A stretch of 64,000 nucleotides of DNA from Tetradesmus obliquus (lineage: Eukaryota > Chlorophyta > Chlorophyceae > Sphaeropleales > Scenedesmaceae), in contig CP126200.1 of NCBI GenBank assembly GCA_030272155.1, positions 1,116,001 to 1,180,000 of the forward strand. Reading direction: 5' to 3'. The notes beneath the pieces are model-generated. The model was not told the origin of the DNA. It saw nothing but the letters and a program-made list of their open reading frames with translations, and searched no databases. Each line of letters starts with the position of its first letter. Within the stretch, counting starts at the first letter, position 1. Of the stretch, positions 47,069 through 58,100 are shown in pieces. A program made the position numbers and the translations under genes.

Positions 47069-50000
47069 TCAGCAGCTGATATCGCCGCTGCCCTCCTCAG
47101 CAAGCCTTGCCAGCCGCTGCGCTGCCATGACGCTGTTAGCAGCAGCCCTGAATGTTTTCAAGCCTACGTAGTGGCCTGCATGGATGTTCAGGGTGCTCTT
47201 CAGCACTGCCCACTTGCTGAACTTTGGGGTTTGGCCTGCAGCGATGCTGGCAGCCTCTTCTTGCTTGTGACCTTTGTCGTACAGCAGCGCTCCTGCAGCG
47301 AACACGGCAAAACCAACGGCCTGCAAACAAAGCAATTTGGCATCACAAGACAAGACAGAGGCATGTACATGTTCAGGCTGTGTCAGCAGGTGCAGTGACG
47401 GTCCAAAGGCCCTGCCCTCCAGCGATGCTTGCTGCCTCCCCCTGCTTGTAGCCTTTGCCGTAGAGCAGCGCACCCGCCGCCAACACAGCAAAGCTGATAG
47501 CCTCGAGGGACAGCTGTCAGCAAACTGACATGCCACTGCCCCCCACCATTGCTGTGTGTCCCATGTGTCCCACATGTCGTGCATGCCCCACATGCCCCCA
47601 CCCTGTCCCACAACTGTCCCGCCCACCTGCAGCCAGCTCCAGCTGTCCCAGGCCTCACCCAGGGACACACCACCCCACCGCCACCACTACCACAGCCACA
47701 GGTCCAACCTGTCCCATATGTCCCGCATGTCCCACCCACCTGCAGCCAGCTCCAGCTGTCCCAAGCCTCACCCAGGGACACACCACCACTGCCGATGTGC
47801 AGGTAGAACAGGCCCAGCCCAGCCTGCAGGCACACGAAAAATAATAATAAAAGTGAACATTCATGATCGAAAGGTTTCAGCAGCTAGTGTGTATGTGCTG
47901 CTGCTCTGCCATTCAGCTGCAAGTACACCAGCCCTGGGCCAGCCTGCGGGCCTTCACATGTCATCCCTATGCCAATTCGGCCAGTCTCAGCGGTAAACAA
48001 CGCATGACCAAATACCTTGCGTGCTGTGATATGCCGGCGCCAGCTATGTGCATGTGTGCTTCACCCCTCCTTCCTCACCAGCCACACCAGCAGCGTCCGT
48101 GCGTTCTCCAGCACGGTGCGCGCTGCCGCCCCGACCTGCTCCGTGACGTACATGCCGCTGATGTTGTACACCAGCACGGCAGCAGAGCTGAGGAACAGCA
48201 CCACTGCACGTGAGCACCCACAGCAGCAGCAGAAAGCAGCAGCAGGATGACAACACCCTGTGAGCCTGGATGGCTTTGCTGGCTTGAGAGGGTCCCACAT
48301 CTGCAGTGCTGCGCAAACTGTGCACCATGCACTAGCCGCCTATCCTCTGCCACCCAGCACGCGGTTTTTCTAAGCAGCACTCAACCGCCCTCGTGCTGCA
48401 GCTGCTGCTGCTCCTGCTGCTACCGCTGCTTGTGAATACATGTGTAGCAAGTGTGTGCATCAACACCCACCTGCAATGCTTGTTGAGCTTTTCACCATGC
48501 ACCAGCTGCCCACGCTGTCCTCAGCCAGGCCGCTGCCGTCCTCAAAAGGCAGCTGTTTAACCACCGCAAAAAACAGAAGCGATCCCAAACCCCACACCCA
48601 CCTGCAATGCTGGTTGAGCTCTTCACCATGCACCAGCTGCCCACGCTGTCCTCAGCCAGCCCGCTTCCATCCTCAAAAGGCAGCCGCTGCAGCAGCGGCA
48701 GCGCGCCGCCCAGCATCACTACACTGCCAATCACGCCCTCCCAGCCCACCACCTGCATGAAATGCACCGAGGTGTGTGATATGTACACCGAGCTCTGCAC
48801 AGCTCTCTGGTTAATCTCTTGTATTGCTGCGGAACCTGTTGGCCAGCAGGGTGGTAGTGCTGACCTGCTGACACACATCCATCCTGCTGCAGCCCTGCAT
48901 GCAGAAGCTGGCGCACATGCAACACCTTCTGCACTCGAACGGCAACACAGTGCGTGTTGAGAACAAACTACCACACTCATGCTGCTGCTACATGTATGCT
49001 ACTGCAGGTTTGCTGCTTCTTGCACCTCGTATCAGCTGTTGCTGCTGCTGCTGCTGCTGCCTCCCCCCAACCCACCTTGAGTGGGTGCATGCCCATCTCA
49101 CTCATGAAGTGGTCCTCAACAGTCACCTGGCCCGCCTGGATGGCCTGGCATCAAACAGCACAATGAAGGCAGCAACAAATGAGGTCAGTTAGTGTTTGCA
49201 GCAGCGTAGCAGCAAGGTGCTGACGCGGCTTGCAGTGGTCACCTGCCCCGCCTGGATGGCCTGGCATGGTACACAAAGGACAGCGCACGCGGCACATTTG
49301 GTGCAGGTTACGCAGGTACAGCATTATTCAGAAGTGTCAGTGCTGTTGTTTTGTCATTGATGACGCATGCAGCATTGGCGCTGCTGAGCCAGTGTGGACC
49401 TTGTGTATCAGCCGTGTTGCAGTTGCTGTAGCAATGCACATGGCAGCGCCCAACAGCTGCGCCTATGTCGCTGATAGCTGGGCGGACCCACCCAACAGCA
49501 TGCCGCACCCTTTGCTGCGCTGCTTGTTGCTGACGTGTTGCACATATCAAGAGGCCAACGCGTTCACTGTACTGCCGCTCACCTGTGACAGGATGATGAG
49601 GCACATGCCCAGCAGCGCCTTCTTGGGGTCTGCTGCTGCTGCACCACCCTCACCAACTCCACTGCCGCCAACGCCGCCTCCTATGCCAAGCATAGGCAGC
49701 AATGATGAGATCGATGCCTGTGACGGCTCAGTGCTGCTGCTGCTGGATGGGGTGCTGAGTAGGTCTTGCAAGCTGTCAGCGCCGCTGCTGTCATTGCCTG
49801 CCAGCACGCGGGACACGCCAACCAGGGAGATGCCGGTCTGCAGGGGGGACACACAGCAAGGGGACACACCAGAGGTGGTGGAGCACTGCTGCATGCAGCA
49901 TGATTCTGTGCAAAAGTGAAGACATGCTGGACTGGCAGCGGTGCATGCTGACCCGCATTCTGTTGAGTGGCTGTCGCAAAGCTGTGAGGGCACTGCCCAC

Positions 50001-52120
50001 ATCAGCAGGGGCAGCTGCGCTTGCACTAAGAGTCCCACAAGCACCACCTTCTTCACTCATGCATTATATTTTGCTGCATTTAAGCAGTGCCGCAGCTCTT
50101 CCTCACCATGCACAGCGCCACGCCCATGAAGTGCCACTTGTTGAGGTGCCGCTTCAGGAACAGCACCGCAAACAGCGCCGCAAACAGCATCTCCGATCCC
50201 CGCAGGATCTGGAACACTGCACGAAGGCACACAGCACACAGGAAAGCAGCGCAGGTGCAGGAACATGTTCAGTCCATGGCGCGCCAAGTTATGTTTTGAC
50301 TTCAAAGCGCCAGCGCAAACACAGATGCATGTACTGTACAGTGCAGCAGGCAGGATGCTGTTACCTACATGGTCGGCAAGGGCGTCAGGTTAAAATTGAC
50401 GTGCTGCATGCATGCATGCATGCGTCATCTGCTCACCCTGCGCCTTGTTGCAAAACAGGCTGCTCAACTGCTGCAAGGCACATTTGCCTTGCAAATCTTC
50501 ATCCACAGCGCTAAAACACTGCCCGACCCTGCCCAAACCTGCCCACCTGACGCTGCTGCATACAGCAGCCCCACATTCATCAGTGTGGTGGCAGCAAGCT
50601 TACTGCTGCAAGCTGCTTCCGCCTCCCAAACCCCTCGACACCCCCCCAAACCCTAATCAAAGCCTTGATTAATAGAAAGCCATGCTGCGAAGCACTAGGC
50701 ACCTGACGCTGCAGCACACAGCAGCCCCACATTCATCAGTGTGGTGGCAGCAAGCTTACTGCTGCAAGCTGCTTCCGCCTCCCAAACCCCTCAACAAACC
50801 CCCCAAACCCTGATCAAAGCCTTGATTAACAGAAAGCCTTGCTGCGAAGCACTACGCACCTGACGCTGCCACATATAGCAGCCCCACATTCAACAGTGTG
50901 GTGGCAGCAAGCTTACAGCTTCAAGCCGCTTCTGCCTCTTGGACCCCTCGACCCCCCCCCCCCCAAACCCTATCCAAAGCCTTGCTGTGCAGCACTACGC
51001 ACCTGATGCTGCCACATATAGCAGCCCCACATTCATCAGTGTGGTGGCAGCCAGGTCAAAGCCAGTGGGGATGCACAGCATCAGCCCCTCCTTCAGTATG
51101 AACTTTGCGCCACTGCTGCTGCCACTTCCGTGAACTTCATGGTCATCTTCACGGTCATGTTCATGGTCATGTTCATGCTGCTGCAAGCGGTCCTGTGCAC
51201 GCGCTGCTAGCAATGGGACTGAGAGGTCGCTTGCATCCCCTGCTGCTGCTGCTCCCGCTCCTGCTGCTGCTGTGCTTGTGGTGCCTGCAGGTGCCTGCAT
51301 GCAAAGAGCATTCGCAGCTTGAGTGCCAGCAACATGTCGGGTTGTTGAGCAGGGCGCACAAACAACAGGCTAGTATAGAGAAGGACCAGGCTTCGAAATG
51401 CTTGGTGCTGCAGAAGCAGTAGACAGTTCTGAAGAACTGGCGTCGAGTGCTGCTACAGTAGCAGCTTATCACCGTGCTGTGGCCACTTGCTAAGCTGTGG
51501 CAGCCTGAAGGACAGCGCACAACTGTATCCATGCCTATCCATCAAACATAACATGTGATTGTACCTAGCCGAGGGATCTGGCAGTGCATCAATCACCTCA
51601 GCAGCAGCACCAGCTGTGGCGATGGCAATAACCTTGCGCGGTACTACCCCAGCCACATGCCTCCGGCTGCTGCTGCTGCTGCTGCTACTGTTAGAATTGC
51701 CTGCCTTCTTCTTCCGCTGCTGCCATGCCTCCATGCCCCAGCCAATGGGCAGGCAGAGAGCCATTGCTACAAACATGAGCGCTGTCTGTAGCCATGGCTT
51801 TTGAAACGGCTTGGTGTCGCCTGAGCAATCCTGGCCCTGAAGCTGATATACTGCAAAACGGCGGGAATCGCGGTAGATTACAGCACCATAACGTGTGTAG
51901 TGTTGCTGTGGGGTGCTTTATGCTTGGCTGGAGGATACACAGTACTACTGCTGGAAGCAGCAGCAGCAGCAGCAGCAGAACCAGCAGCAGCAGTAGCAGC
52001 AGCCATGTCTGCTGTTGGGCAGGTCCGTGCAAGCCACTCACCGACTTTGGACAGCAGTGCGTTCACTGCGCCGCACAGAATCAGCACAGCTGCGTTGAGC
52101 GATGCAGACAGCCCCGCCAT
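47069..52120 (-). CDS. SLC35F6-like transporter (drug/metabolite transporter superfamily)
   Basis: Multi-pass membrane protein related to SLC35F6 (nucleotide-sugar-transporter-like, endolysosomal in animals); substrate unknown. Exons: 52120-52042, 51850 to ~51565, ~51294 or 51274 to 51003, 50216-50107, 49837-49583, 49135-49076, 48752-48602, 48203-48079, 47823-47740, last 47320-47069; about 557 aa. The exon 2/3 junction is the only uncertain one. Family blocks: WLQTALMFVAMALCLPIGWG; FDLAATTLMNVGLLYVAAS; FQILRGSEMLFAALFAVLF; TGISLVGVSRVL; VEDHFMSEMGMHPLKVVGWE; MYVTEQVGAAARTVLENART; GLGLFYLHIGS. Ser-rich and His/Asp-rich loops interrupt it. An alternative last exon (47501-47373) starts in the same phase. 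Edge copies fill most introns. Confidence 0.9.
47373..47501 (-). CDS. Alternative last exon (10a) of the SLC35F6-like gene
   Basis: After a CTCGAG acceptor it codes AISFAVLAAGALLYGKGYKQ and stops at 47373, in the same phase as exon 10b (47320), whose start codes AVGFAVFAAGALLYDKGHKQ. Over the shared ~23 codons compared, most differences are at third codon positions, so both seem to have been held as protein. It may be a mutually exclusive terminal exon or a young 5'-edge copy. Confidence 0.55.
   Translation of the reverse strand, partial: AISFAVLAAGALLYGKGYKQGEAASIAGGQGLWTVTAPADTA
47625..47690 (-). repeat. 3'-edge copy of transporter exon 9
   Basis: Near-identical copy of GGVSLGEAWDSWSWLQ plus GTGGGCG donor, downstream of the intact exon 47823-47740. 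It is flanked by short tandem CATGTCCC-type repeats. Confidence 0.88.
48470..48555 (-). repeat. 3'-edge copy of transporter exon 7
   Basis: Copy of LPFEDGSGLAEDSVGSWCMV..STSIA plus GTGGG donor, 130 bp past the intact exon 48752-48602. Confidence 0.88.
49238..49262 (-). repeat. 5'-edge copy of transporter exon 6
   Basis: CATCCAG acceptor and codons for AGQVT, upstream in sense of the intact exon 49135-49076. Confidence 0.75.
50555..50925 (-). repeat. Three 3'-edge copies of transporter exon 3
   Basis: Copies of LAATTLMNVGLLYVAAS plus GTGCGTAG-type donor at about 50860-50925, 50700-50765 and 50555-50615, spaced about 145-160 bp after the intact exon ending at 51003. Confidence 0.9.
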
Positions 52121-52190
52121 CACTGTGCCAAAGTGCCGAGGAATCTGCAATGGTGCAAGCTCTCAAACTCCCTGTCAGGCATAAGCGTTA

Positions 52191-52814
52191 ATGAGATCAA
52201 ATCATTCGGACATTTTGTTTGATGTGAGCACGTGGATCAAGTGTGGCATCGGCGAGCAGGACGAGAAAATTGTTAATATTACGTCAGCTGGCACACGTGC
52301 CCTGCGGGAACAGTTGCATGTAGCACATGCTTCAAGTTCACATGCTGGGCTTAAGTTCATTGCTTACGAAGGTATCTGCAGTGTGCTGGAAGTCTTGAGC
52401 AATTACAGTGCACATACACACTCCATGCCAACCAATCGCTGGCAAGTTGCAGCAAGCACCGTACTGTACAGCCTGTACAGTCGGGTCATTCGACGCTACA
52501 AGTTGCAGTGCTCTGCAGTGCCACCTAATTCAACAGTCCTGAACACGACTGCAACTTGGCCACAGTGCTGTCCACCGGCGCCTGGTGCAACAGCTGCTGA
52601 GCAACGCAGTGGGCAAGCACATGAGCTAGCTCGAGCTAGCTGCAACTCAGCTGCGCATAACAGGATGCATGCGGAGCACGCTACGCAGCCGTTTGATCAT
52701 ATGCTCAACGCACTCTGCAAGCCTGAAAAATCACACACATCACTACTGACAGCAGCTGAGCAATTGAAAGGAAGAACTAGCCAACCTGGCTATCGTGGTA
52801 GGATAGCCGCGTAA
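52191..52814 (+). CDS. Orphan ORF of 207 codons, divergent from the transporter
   Basis: Unspliced ATG-to-stop frame starting 71 bp from the transporter's start on the other strand, in a stretch of only moderate GC where long open frames are not expected. No family recognised. It is not Cys-rich, has no clear signal peptide, and contains a predicted amphipathic LREQLHVAHA segment and a Tyr-rich VLYSLYSRVIRRYKLQ stretch. A strong imperfect hairpin begins at its stop codon. Could be a lineage-specific gene or a chance ORF. Confidence 0.35.
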   Translation: MRSNHSDILFDVSTWIKCGIGEQDEKIVNITSAGTRALREQLHVAHASSSHAGLKFIAYEGICSVLEVLSNYSAHTHSMPTNRWQVAASTVLYSLYSRVIRRYKLQCSAVPPNSTVLNTTATWPQCCPPAPGATAAEQRSGQAHELARASCNSAAHNRMHAEHATQPFDHMLNALCKPEKSHTSLLTAAEQLKGRTSQPGYRGRIAA

Positions 52815-52874
52815 CAACAAGTGGGATCAATCCAGCCCCTGTGGGCGCCTGATTGGTTCCCACTCCTTGTTGGG
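52812..52874 (+). other. Imperfect hairpin directly after the 207-codon ORF
   Basis: Arms around AACAACAAGTGGGATCAATC (from 52814) and GATTGGTTCCCACTCCTTGTT (to about 52872) pair over roughly 20 positions with small bulges, around a ~12-nt loop. Position at the stop codon suggests a 3' UTR structure, a small-RNA precursor, or a remnant of an inverted-repeat element. Confidence 0.55.
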
Positions 52875-53867
52875 TGGAGCATGTTCAGTGAAGTCAAATC
52901 CCCAACCTCAGGAACATCCAACACTCTGGCAAAATGTTATCGCTACTGTGCAACAGCTCAGCTGATTCAGCCGTCCCTCAGGCTCAGCAAATTCTAGCAA
53001 GCCCTTCTGGAGCATGCTGATCAGCACACTCATGGGTGTGCTGTTTGCCCCATCCTTCAGGTTTCAAGGTCCAAGCAACAAGCTGCTTGTGCATGGCATT
53101 CAACAAGTCCTCAAGCAGCAGCTGTGTCGAAGTCGCCCGCTCCAGCAGCTGCTTCAACGGGCTGCTGTGCTGCAGACAAGTGCCAACAACACAGCCGGTG
53201 CACGCACGGCTGCATCGTTGCAAGCCTCGTGACACTCTCGGGTGTGTCTGGCAGTGGCTGCAGCCCCTGTTTTGACACCTTTACCAAGCCACATACCGCC
53301 TTGCCTACATCGTGCACGCAGTGCCTATATTGCATGGATGCCAAACAGGCCACCATGATGCACAGGTCACAACCAGCATCGAACACCAGTAACAACAGCA
53401 CACACATTGCCACAAGGCTCATGCGCACATGTGTATAAGGCCTAGATGCAGCACCAGGCAAGCACTATGTGACGCACACATCAACATGTAGATGAACGTG
53501 GTGAGCTGTCAGCTACAGCATACACCTATACAAGCGCCAAATACGCGGCAACTGCGTACCGTGCACGCTGTGCCTGGCGCCACAAGATCATCAACATGCC
53601 AACCAGATACAAGCGTCTACATAGGAGCAGGACGGACGGCCATATGTGCTGTGGGCAATCAACCCGCACTGCACATGACCTGCACGGAAGCCGCCACGAG
53701 CAAGCAACCGCATGTGTATATACATATTGCAGCTGCACGCAACTCGTGTGAACTCAAGCATCCCTAGCTTGAAAGCCAGGCGGCCTGCAAGATAACAACA
53801 CCTCCACCTGCCTTGATACCATCATTTTGCCGCACAGGTGTGGCTGTGCTGCCAGGACCTGACAACG

Positions 53868-54202
53868 TCAACCGTTGACGCATGATGACCATGTTGCTGC
53901 CAGGATCCAGGCAAGATAGGATTGCGTTTGCATGCATTTGCGCGGCTGTGCAGAAATATGATGAGCGCTGTAGGCTACAAACATAGCACCAACGTTGGTG
54001 TTGACACCAAGCCAGGCGTAAGCTAAGGCCATGAGGTACACGTGTGCATGTGGCTGCAAAACAGCAGCACTGCACGTCACATTGTATGTAGTCCATATGG
54101 ATGCATGTGCTGCTGCAGCCAGCTGGCTCCACACCCTGCCAACGCCGCTGTCTGCAACAAAGCCATGCCATGCATCTGCAGGACTGAAACTTTCCTCAGG
54201 AA
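53868..54202 (-). CDS. Unidentified two-exon C-terminal fragment
   Basis: Exon 54202-54081 (VPEESFSPADAWHGFVADSG, AAAAHASIWTTYN) joins in phase to 54053-53868 (HVYLMALAYAWLGVNTNVG ... stop), with ACAG and TTTGCAG acceptors. Two short hydrophobic runs suggest a membrane protein. The N-terminal part was not found. A second open segment on the same strand, 53764 to about 53930 (RLTLSGPGSTATP), is a competing reading. Family not recognised. Confidence 0.35.
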
Positions 54203-55100
54203 CTGTGCTGCATATGTAACAGCAACAACACATCAGGCTGAGCCATAAGGACACACACAGGTGTGAGGTCAGTGGACAGCAGCTACCTGTGCAGCATTTC
54301 CTGAACCAAACCATGCTGTTGCAGCATGGATTGTTTGCTCTGACCGGATCATGTGCAAACTTTTATATGCAATCTGGCCAAGAGGACCAGACGTGAACCC
54401 ACCACAATGTGTTGCCGTGATCAACATAACATGTTACTAACACATAAAGTGACGGGATGCTAAGGCAATCCCAGGTAATGGTACGTGCTCTTAGAGTAAG
54501 TCCGCCCCGCAAGCAACACACAATATCCAATACTGGTGCTGTATCTCCTCCCAGAAAGCTATTAGAACAGTCCCTATCTAGTTCTGATGCTTTGCAGTCA
54601 TGCCACACCCAACGCGTCCAATTCAGCCTGTACAAGCCTCTGATTCACTGCACCGCAATGCAGTACATTCCATGCCCTGCTCAAACCGCAACACCGCTGC
54701 ACACCTAGAAACTGGATCAATCACCCACGGCACACACCTCGACAGCAACTCTTTCCATCATCTCGATGCACTAATTGCAACAGATAACTCACCATACAGC
54801 CACCGGCCCCCTAACGACCCATCCACCGCCTCGGCAAACAAACACACCAAACTCAGCATGCAGCCACCACCACCCTGCCAGCATCTACCGACAGCTGCAC
54901 CTTCAGCGCAGCAGCAGCAGCCAGGCCCTTGCCCGCCCCATCAACAGCAGCAGCCACCACACATCTTCAAAGCACCCTCAAACCACCTGCACACGCCAAC
55001 CGCTGCCGCAGTGATTGCAACAGGTGAATCAGCATGCAGCCACCAGCACCCTCACACAACCCTAACAGCCCTATCCACCACCTCAACAAACAATCTTAGC
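54203..55100. other. Downstream of the acyl-CoA reductase; one edge copy
   Basis: Contains, at about 54880-55010, a decayed copy of the end of the reductase's last exon and its 3' flank. A segment at about 54440-54640 is less GC-rich and open on the - strand but unrecognised. Confidence 0.5.
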
Positions 55101-58100
55101 TCAGCATGCAGCCACCACCACCCTGCCAGCATCTACCGACAGCTGCACCTTCAGTGCAGCAGCAGCCAGGCCCTTGCCCGCCCCATCAACAGCAGCAGTA
55201 ACAACCACCTGCGCCTCTGCTGCAGGTGACACCGCAGCCTCCATCTCTGCTGCCTCTACACTGCTGGACTCGCTACATGCCATGCTGCTGTTGCTGCTGC
55301 TGCGGCTGCTAAGCGGAGCAGCAGCAGCGCCAATGTAGCTATCGGCGCTGCGCAGCAGGGCTGTTGATGATGGTGGTGGTGGTGAGGCTTGCGTGATGAG
55401 CTCGCGGATGGCTGCAGGTGCGTCGGGCTTGTGGACGAAGAGGTTGATGAAGTGGCCGGTGGACTCTCCAGGGCAGCGGAACAGCAGCCTGCGCACGCCG
55501 GACAGAAAGGTCAGGCTGCGGGAGGAGCAGCAGCAGGACAAGGCAGGCGGGCAGCAAGAGAGCGTGTCAGCAAAAGGCTAAAGCAGCAGCGCTTGTACAG
55601 GTGTGACAATGGCGAGTACAGCAGCATGTTTGCTGTGCCATGCCATCAGTGAAGGCAAGTGTGTGCACTGCAACAGCAGCTGCGACGGACGCATCCAATG
55701 TTGCAACAGAAACGCAAGAGGCACAGTGACCTTGGGCAGGGGTTCTCCTGGACAAGCACTGCTTGAAGGTGTGCAGCTTTGCTTTTTTCATGTTGAAGAC
55801 TGTCCATTTTTACAGTGTCAGCACTCACCCGTAGTCGTCCCAGTTCACGGCAGCGCCGTCGTAAATGATCTGCCACGCTGGCTGCTCCTTCGGTTCAATG
55901 CGCTTGCGCAGCGCCTGGCAGTTGTCCACGCATGACACGATGGAGCCTGCACAAAAAAACAATACAACATTTTGAGGATTGAAACTTCCCTCAGGCACAA
56001 GCCCAGCGAGCCGATACTCCGCTCATGAGGACTAGTATTGTACCAGTCCTTCCGTCATTGCAGCAGCAGCAGCAGCAGCAGCAGCAATAATGGGGCAGGC
56101 AGTCACCAATCAGTTTTCGCATCATAAGCGCGCTTGCGCAGTGCCTGGCAGCTGCCCTCGCATGACACGACGCAGCCTGCAGCAACAGCAGCAGGTTAGT
56201 CAAGAAGCAGGAGCATCTTATCGCGTTGCACCAAACAATGTGCCTTGCGTGAGTTTGTTGCAAGGCATTTGATCCTGTTGGCTGCAACGTGACCTAGTCA
56301 TCTTGGGCAGCAGCCAGTGATGTTATAGGATGTTGTAGACAAAGGGAGGCAATGACGCAGCAGCAGCAGCAGCCACTCACGGTTGTAGTTGAAGCTGTTC
56401 TGCACGCACAGCGCCTTGAATGCGTTGCGCAGCAGCAGCGCCTTGCGGCCCCGCCCGCTCCACTCCAGTACCTTGCAGATGGGCCACAGCTTGGCCTCTG
56501 TGAGCCAGCGGCCAATGGCCAGGCCCCAAGCAGAGGGCTCGTGCTTGCCCTGGTAGGTGAAGTAGCTGCGAAGAAAGGCAAGAGGTTAGAAGCAGATGTT
56601 TAGTAGAGAGCAGATGGGCCACAGCTTGGCCTCTGTGAGCCAGCAGCCAGCGGCCAATGGCCAGGCCCCAAGGGGAGGGCTCGTGCTTGCCCTGGTAGGT
56701 GGGGTAGCTGCGTGCAGTAAAGTAGAGGCAGGTGCACGCTGTGTTTAGAGCAGGCGTGCTGTATGCTTGTACATGCTGAGGTTGTTGGGTGTACAGTATT
56801 GGCAGGCGAGGCTTGACCTGGTAGGTGGGGTAGCTGCGCAGCATGCATGCAGGCAGGCAAGCATGCAAGGTGGTTGCTCAGATAGATGCAGATGGGCCAC
56901 AGCTTGGCCTCTGTGAGCCAGCGGCCGATGGCCAGGCCCCAGCGGGGTGGCTCGTGCTTGCCCTGGTAGGTGAAGTAGCTGCAGAAACAAAAAAGGACAT
57001 GCGACAGTAAGGACAACCGCAACATGGAGCAACTCAGCAGCAGCAAAGCGGATGTAAGACAGGATGCTTTGAAGGGCATGCACCACAGGCGTTCCAGATG
57101 GCAGCACCTCTGGAAATGAGTGCCGCCTGTCTCGAGGTAAAACACGGGGATGCATAATAAACCAGAACAAGTCAATCTTCATACGGAAGTGATATACAGC
57201 AAAAGGCGCTCACAATCAACAGGGCAGGTGAAAGGTGGTGGGTTCGCGGCCCAGAACTGCGCCATCTCGCCAACTGCCTTGGCCGTGTGACACGTCAGCA
57301 TGACTACAAAGACCATTTTTCGTACAAAAACATGACATAACACATGACAATACTCACGTCGAGAAGGGCAGGCGAAGTGGGGGCGGGTTGGCTGTCCAGA
57401 ACTCTGCCATTGCCCCAATCGCCTTTGCCATGTGCAGCGGGTACACGGCAGCAGAGGCGGCATGGTAGATGGTCACACCAGGCGCTGCCGCTGGGCCTGC
57501 GTCTGCGGCGCCTGCTGCTGCTGCCGCGTTGATGAGGGCGGCAACTGCAGGGCCAGTAAGCAGTGTGCAGGATTGGCACAGGAGGGCGAGGAAAAATGTA
57601 TATGTGTGTGTTGGAGATGCTTGGCGAGCAGTGATATCTGCAAGTACGGGCTGATTGTATGATGGCTGGCAAGGGTAAGCCACCAGGTACTGAACACAAT
57701 AGTGAGCACAATATTGAGATTCAGTAACACTACTACAATATTCTCAACCACAACACTTACCTGTGTCGCAGGGGATGAGGTCCAGCAGGTAGTGGGGGAG
57801 GCTGAGGCCAAAGCTGTCGCCAACTAATTTAAATTACATCCATAACAGCAACCATAACGCTTGTAACATTCACCTGTGTCACAGGGGATGAGGTCCAGCA
57901 GGTAGTCGGGGAGGCTGAGGCCAAAGCTGCCGCCAACTAAATCAGCTCACATCAATAACAGCAGCCATAACGTTATAACAGTCACCTGTGTCGCAGGGGA
58001 TGAGGTCCAGCAGGTAGTCGCGGAGGCGCAGGTCAAAGCTGTCGCCAACTAAATCATATCACAACAATAACAGCAAAAATAACGCTTGTAACAGTCACCT

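Noticed and set aside
54363-54635. Open - strand segment of lower GC, considered as a mobile-element remnant
   Set aside because: No terminal repeats, no transposase or reverse-transcriptase motifs, and only one short frame.
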